Source of the DNA: Bacteroidota bacterium | Lineage (GTDB): Bacteria > Bacteroidota > Bacteroidia > Chitinophagales > Chitinophagaceae | Assembly: GCA_013414745.1 (NCBI GenBank) | Contig: CP058707.1 | Coordinates: 2,973,727 to 2,981,138, forward strand | DNA: 7,412 bases | Direction: 5' to 3' | In this document: positions 5,887-7,412 of the stretch, one piece after another | Layout of the letters: each line of letters opens with the position of its first letter | How positions within the stretch are numbered: the first letter of the stretch is position 1 | Made by a program: the position numbers and the translations under genes | The notes under the pieces: model-generated | Seen by the model: only the letters and a program-made list of their open reading frames with translations | Database searches by the model: none | What the model was told of the DNA's origin: nothing

Positions 5887-6660
5887 TCAAACGGTGCTGG
5901 TGAAACCATACTTTTGACCAAGCGGCGAAACATGCCAGGGAGGAGTCAGGCAACGTGGCGAATTATTATCCTGGAAATCTAAATTGTTCAATGTTACCAT
6001 GTGGAAGCTGCCCATATTAACTACAACGGATTGAATACTATCAAACCAACCGATATAGGTGAAAGAGTCAATATTACTTAATTCAAATGCAGGTGAAGAA
6101 CCGGAGGCCTTTCTATTCGAACTCCGAAAGGCTATATCACCGTTGCCATTGCAATCATAGAGATTGATGTCGCCAATGGAGAAATGCCATTTGCCACATT
6201 TTTCAGGCAGGGTCACCAGGCCTTTATAACGAACTTTGTATCGATTGGGGGAGGTACGGGTATACGGGTCGGTTATGCCTGACATGCCAAAATTGTAGGG
6301 ATTACTATAACCACATAAGGAATCAAATTCACCAGCACCCGATGTGACTTTAATCAGTGTGTCATATAGTAAATTATTTATGCAGGTAATTACGCCTAGA
6401 CCGTTATTGCTATAGTTAAAATAAGGTTTGGTATAGGAACATTCATTCCAGTAATAAATTCCAACCCTGCTGCAAGTACTTTGTTGGGAATAATTAACTG
6501 TATTGTATGTTTCCAACACAAATTCATAACTGGAATCTGAAATATCGGGTCTCCAATTCCAATAGAGTTGCTGAGCTCCACCCAACGTGAATTGGGTAGG
6601 TTGGGCATGTGCAAATAAACCCCAGAAGTGTAGTAAAACAAGTAAATGAAAGCGTTTCAT
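5887..6660 (-). CDS. Gene A2, intact N-terminal reading frame (257 aa)
   Basis: The ATG at 6660 is followed by MKRFHLLVLLHFWGLFAHAQ, a clean Sec signal peptide with A-H-A before Gln, which fixes the start. The mature part is beta-rich with many aromatic residues and Cys (CSRVGIYYWNEC, GVITCINN, SLCGYSNPYNFG, PEKCGKW, YDCNGNGD, SPRCLTPP), suggesting disulfides outside the cytoplasm. The frame leaves the family pattern after GQK, where four A precede GTATGG. Three or six A would continue as SMVSPAPFDPDHDSLD, whereas the given frame ends six codons later in YGFTSTV and a stop. If the given sequence is right, the product is a secreted fragment without a T9SS tail. Confidence 0.85.
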   Translation of the reverse strand: MKRFHLLVLLHFWGLFAHAQPTQFTLGGAQQLYWNWRPDISDSSYEFVLETYNTVNYSQQSTCSRVGIYYWNECSYTKPYFNYSNNGLGVITCINNLLYDTLIKVTSGAGEFDSLCGYSNPYNFGMSGITDPYTRTSPNRYKVRYKGLVTLPEKCGKWHFSIGDINLYDCNGNGDIAFRSSNRKASGSSPAFELSNIDSFTYIGWFDSIQSVVVNMGSFHMVTLNNLDFQDNNSPRCLTPPWHVSPLGQKYGFTSTV

Positions 6661-6716
6661 GCGATTATGTTTAGTTCTGTATTACCTTGATTCGGAATTT
6701 CCTTGGAAGGCATGTT

Positions 6717-6748
6717 TAAAATTAACGATGACCAATTTGATTGCCAAA
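6717..6748 (-). promoter_or_regulatory. Candidate Bacteroidota-type promoter for gene A2
   Basis: On the minus strand TTTG (6748-6745) is followed after 20 bases by TAATTTTA (6724-6717). The known Bacteroidota consensus is TTTG near -33 and TAnnTTTG near -7 with about 19-21 bases between, so the -7 box here has one mismatch. The start codon at 6660 lies 56 bases downstream, giving a leader of ordinary length. It fits a fresh transcription start after the sucD terminator, but such motifs arise often in AT-rich DNA. The rest of the 6661-6857 spacer shows no gene. Confidence 0.35.
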
Positions 6749-6857
6749 TTTTATAGTCCTCTCAATCGGTCTATTTTTTCTGAGGGTATTGAAATTGCTT
6801 CAGGGGAATAGTTTTCGAAACGTTTTTCAGACAAGGGATAAGCAACAATCCAAGCAT

Positions 6858-6884
6858 AAAAAAACTCCACCCACAGGGGCGGAG
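6858..6884 (-). terminator. Intrinsic terminator of sucD
   Basis: On the minus strand CTCCGCCC pairs with GGGTGGAG (eight pairs, one of them G-U) around the loop CTGT and is followed at once by seven T. This is the classical form of a rho-independent terminator. It lies 28 bases after the sucD stop and separates the core-metabolism gene from the secreted-protein cluster. Confidence 0.93.
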
Positions 6885-6912
6885 CTGTCAACTTTTGTAT
6901 CTCAGGATGTGA

Positions 6913-7412
6913 TTACTTCTTTAATACCTCAGCCATGGTTTTGCCAATATCAGCCGGGCTATCCACTACATGAATTCCGCATTCACGCATGATTTTCATT
7001 TTCGCAGCTGCCGTGTCGTCCGAACCACCTACTATCGCTCCGGCATGCCCCATACGTCGTCCGGGAGGTGCAGTTTGCCCTGCAATAAAACCAACTACCG
7101 GTTTACGCATATTATCTTTTAACCAACGGGCCGCTTCGGCTTCCATGCCACCACCAATTTCACCAATCATAATGATACCTTCAGTTTGAGGATCGTTCAT
7201 CAACAACTCAACAGCTTCGCGGGTCGTGGTGCCAATAATAGGGTCGCCTCCGATTCCGATGGCCGTTGTGACACCTAAGCCGGCCTTCACCACCTGATCG
7301 GCTGCTTCGTATGTGAGCGTACCGGATTTTGAAACGATGCCAATATTTCCCTTTTTAAAGATGAAACCGGGCATGATACCTACTTTGGCTTCTTCGGCAG
7401 TAATCACCCCGG
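6913..7412 (-). CDS. sucD: Succinyl-CoA ligase (ADP/GDP-forming) subunit alpha, 5'-truncated by window edge
   Basis: The alpha subunit of succinyl-CoA synthetase works with SucB in the TCA cycle, interconverting succinyl-CoA and succinate with substrate-level NTP formation in the cytoplasm. The visible 165 residues are the C-terminal part of a protein usually about 290 residues long. The reading is continuous from the window edge (…[16 protein letters not shown]) to a TAA stop. Seen directly: [20 protein letters not shown], the SGTLTYEA strand, [10 protein letters not shown], the IMIGEIGG segment, KPVVGFIAG, and [12 protein letters not shown], whose His matches the phosphohistidine of the family (His246 in E. 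coli SucD, established knowledge). The end [14 protein letters not shown] is also family-like. There is no frameshift or unusual codon in this part. sucB would be expected upstream, outside the window. A strong terminator follows 28 bases after the stop, so the next gene is probably a separate transcription unit. Confidence 0.97.
   Translation of the reverse strand, partial: GVITAEEAKVGIMPGFIFKKGNIGIVSKSGTLTYEAADQVVKAGLGVTTAIGIGGDPIIGTTTREAVELLMNDPQTEGIIMIGEIGGGMEAEAARWLKDNMRKPVVGFIAGQTAPPGRRMGHAGAIVGGSDDTAAAKMKIMRECGIHVVDSPADIGKTMAEVLKK

Larger units (their letters stand above)
4894..6660 (-). pseudogene. Gene A2: secreted T9SS cargo protein, frame-broken (paralogue of A1)
   Basis: Joining frames gives a protein of about 589 residues. 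Order: signal peptide (MKRFHLLVLL…AHA|Q, cleavage near residue 19-20); a Cys-rich beta N-terminal half with LCGYSNPYNFGMSG and LPEKCGKWHFSIGD; the motif NNSPRCLTPPWHVSPLGQK; then FDPDHDSLDIKIADTIY; then TGQVSYIP and IKDYRNGILASE; then SLPAGQLVV, FSWTPDT and QWTVYFYTMSKDNNC; finally a T9SS type A tail beginning IQIIPNPGSGWFHVNA and ending GTYFLHSPGWHPEKIVVMR. The NNSP / DPD.DSL / YRNG order resembles large surface proteins of gliding or T9SS-using Bacteroidota (family memory, not a search). Frame changes fall at 5912-5915, 5794-5798, 5406-5409 and about 5253-5260. Three are in A/T runs, and no nonsense codon is met when frames are joined. Expected location: exported to the periplasm by Sec, then across the outer membrane by T9SS. 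The breaks may be sequencing errors or real decay. Confidence 0.82.

Noticed and set aside
769..6660. Composite transposon with A1 and A2 as flanking insertion sequences.
   Set aside because: The repeats code for secreted T9SS proteins, have no terminal inverted repeats or transposase motifs, and end at gene ends; they are paralogues.
6741..6992. Plus-strand frame of 83 codons.
   Set aside because: It crosses the sucD terminator and the antisense of the sucD 3' end; a shadow frame without a leader or family resemblance.

Overview
The window reads as chromosomal DNA of a member of the Bacteroidota. Three things point there: several secreted-protein precursors with signal peptides cleaved before Gln, C-terminal sorting tails of the type IX secretion system (T9SS), and AT-rich leaders without clear Shine-Dalgarno sites. 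Genus cannot be told from this stretch. Every credible gene is on the minus strand, so the biological order runs from high to low coordinates. No tRNA, rRNA, CRISPR array or transposase was found.

Region by region in transcription order: (1) 6913-7412, the C-terminal part of sucD (succinyl-CoA ligase alpha subunit, TCA cycle), closed by a textbook intrinsic terminator at 6858-6884. (2) 4894-6660, gene A2, a secreted Bacteroidota surface-type protein with a signal peptide, a disulfide-rich beta N-terminal half, a DPDHDSL segment and a T9SS tail. (3) A 322-base spacer with a strong hairpin just after A2. (4) 2562-4571, gene B, an unrecognised secreted protein with GGF-type repeat modules and a T9SS tail; its 5' end contains five copies of the octamer TGGCTGAG. 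(5) 769-2534, gene A1, a paralogue of A2 starting 27 bases after B. (6) 1-597, gene C, the N-terminal part of another secreted beta-sandwich protein that runs off the left edge.

A1 and A2 are direct repeats of about 1.77 kb flanking B. Their 3' halves are nearly identical, including a block of 343 bases without a difference, while their 5' halves have diverged. This looks like duplication followed by gene conversion or concerted evolution.

As given, A2, B and A1 are each broken by several one-base frame changes, mostly in runs of 3-6 A or T. Joining the frames restores continuous family-like proteins with no in-frame nonsense codon. The likeliest reading is uncorrected long-read indels, but shared frame-change sites in the two paralogues, and intact flanking genes, keep real decay open. 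The most biologically interesting candidate is the octamer tract, whose copy number decides whether the ATG at 4571 is in frame with the signal peptide of B: a possible phase-variable switch for a surface protein.
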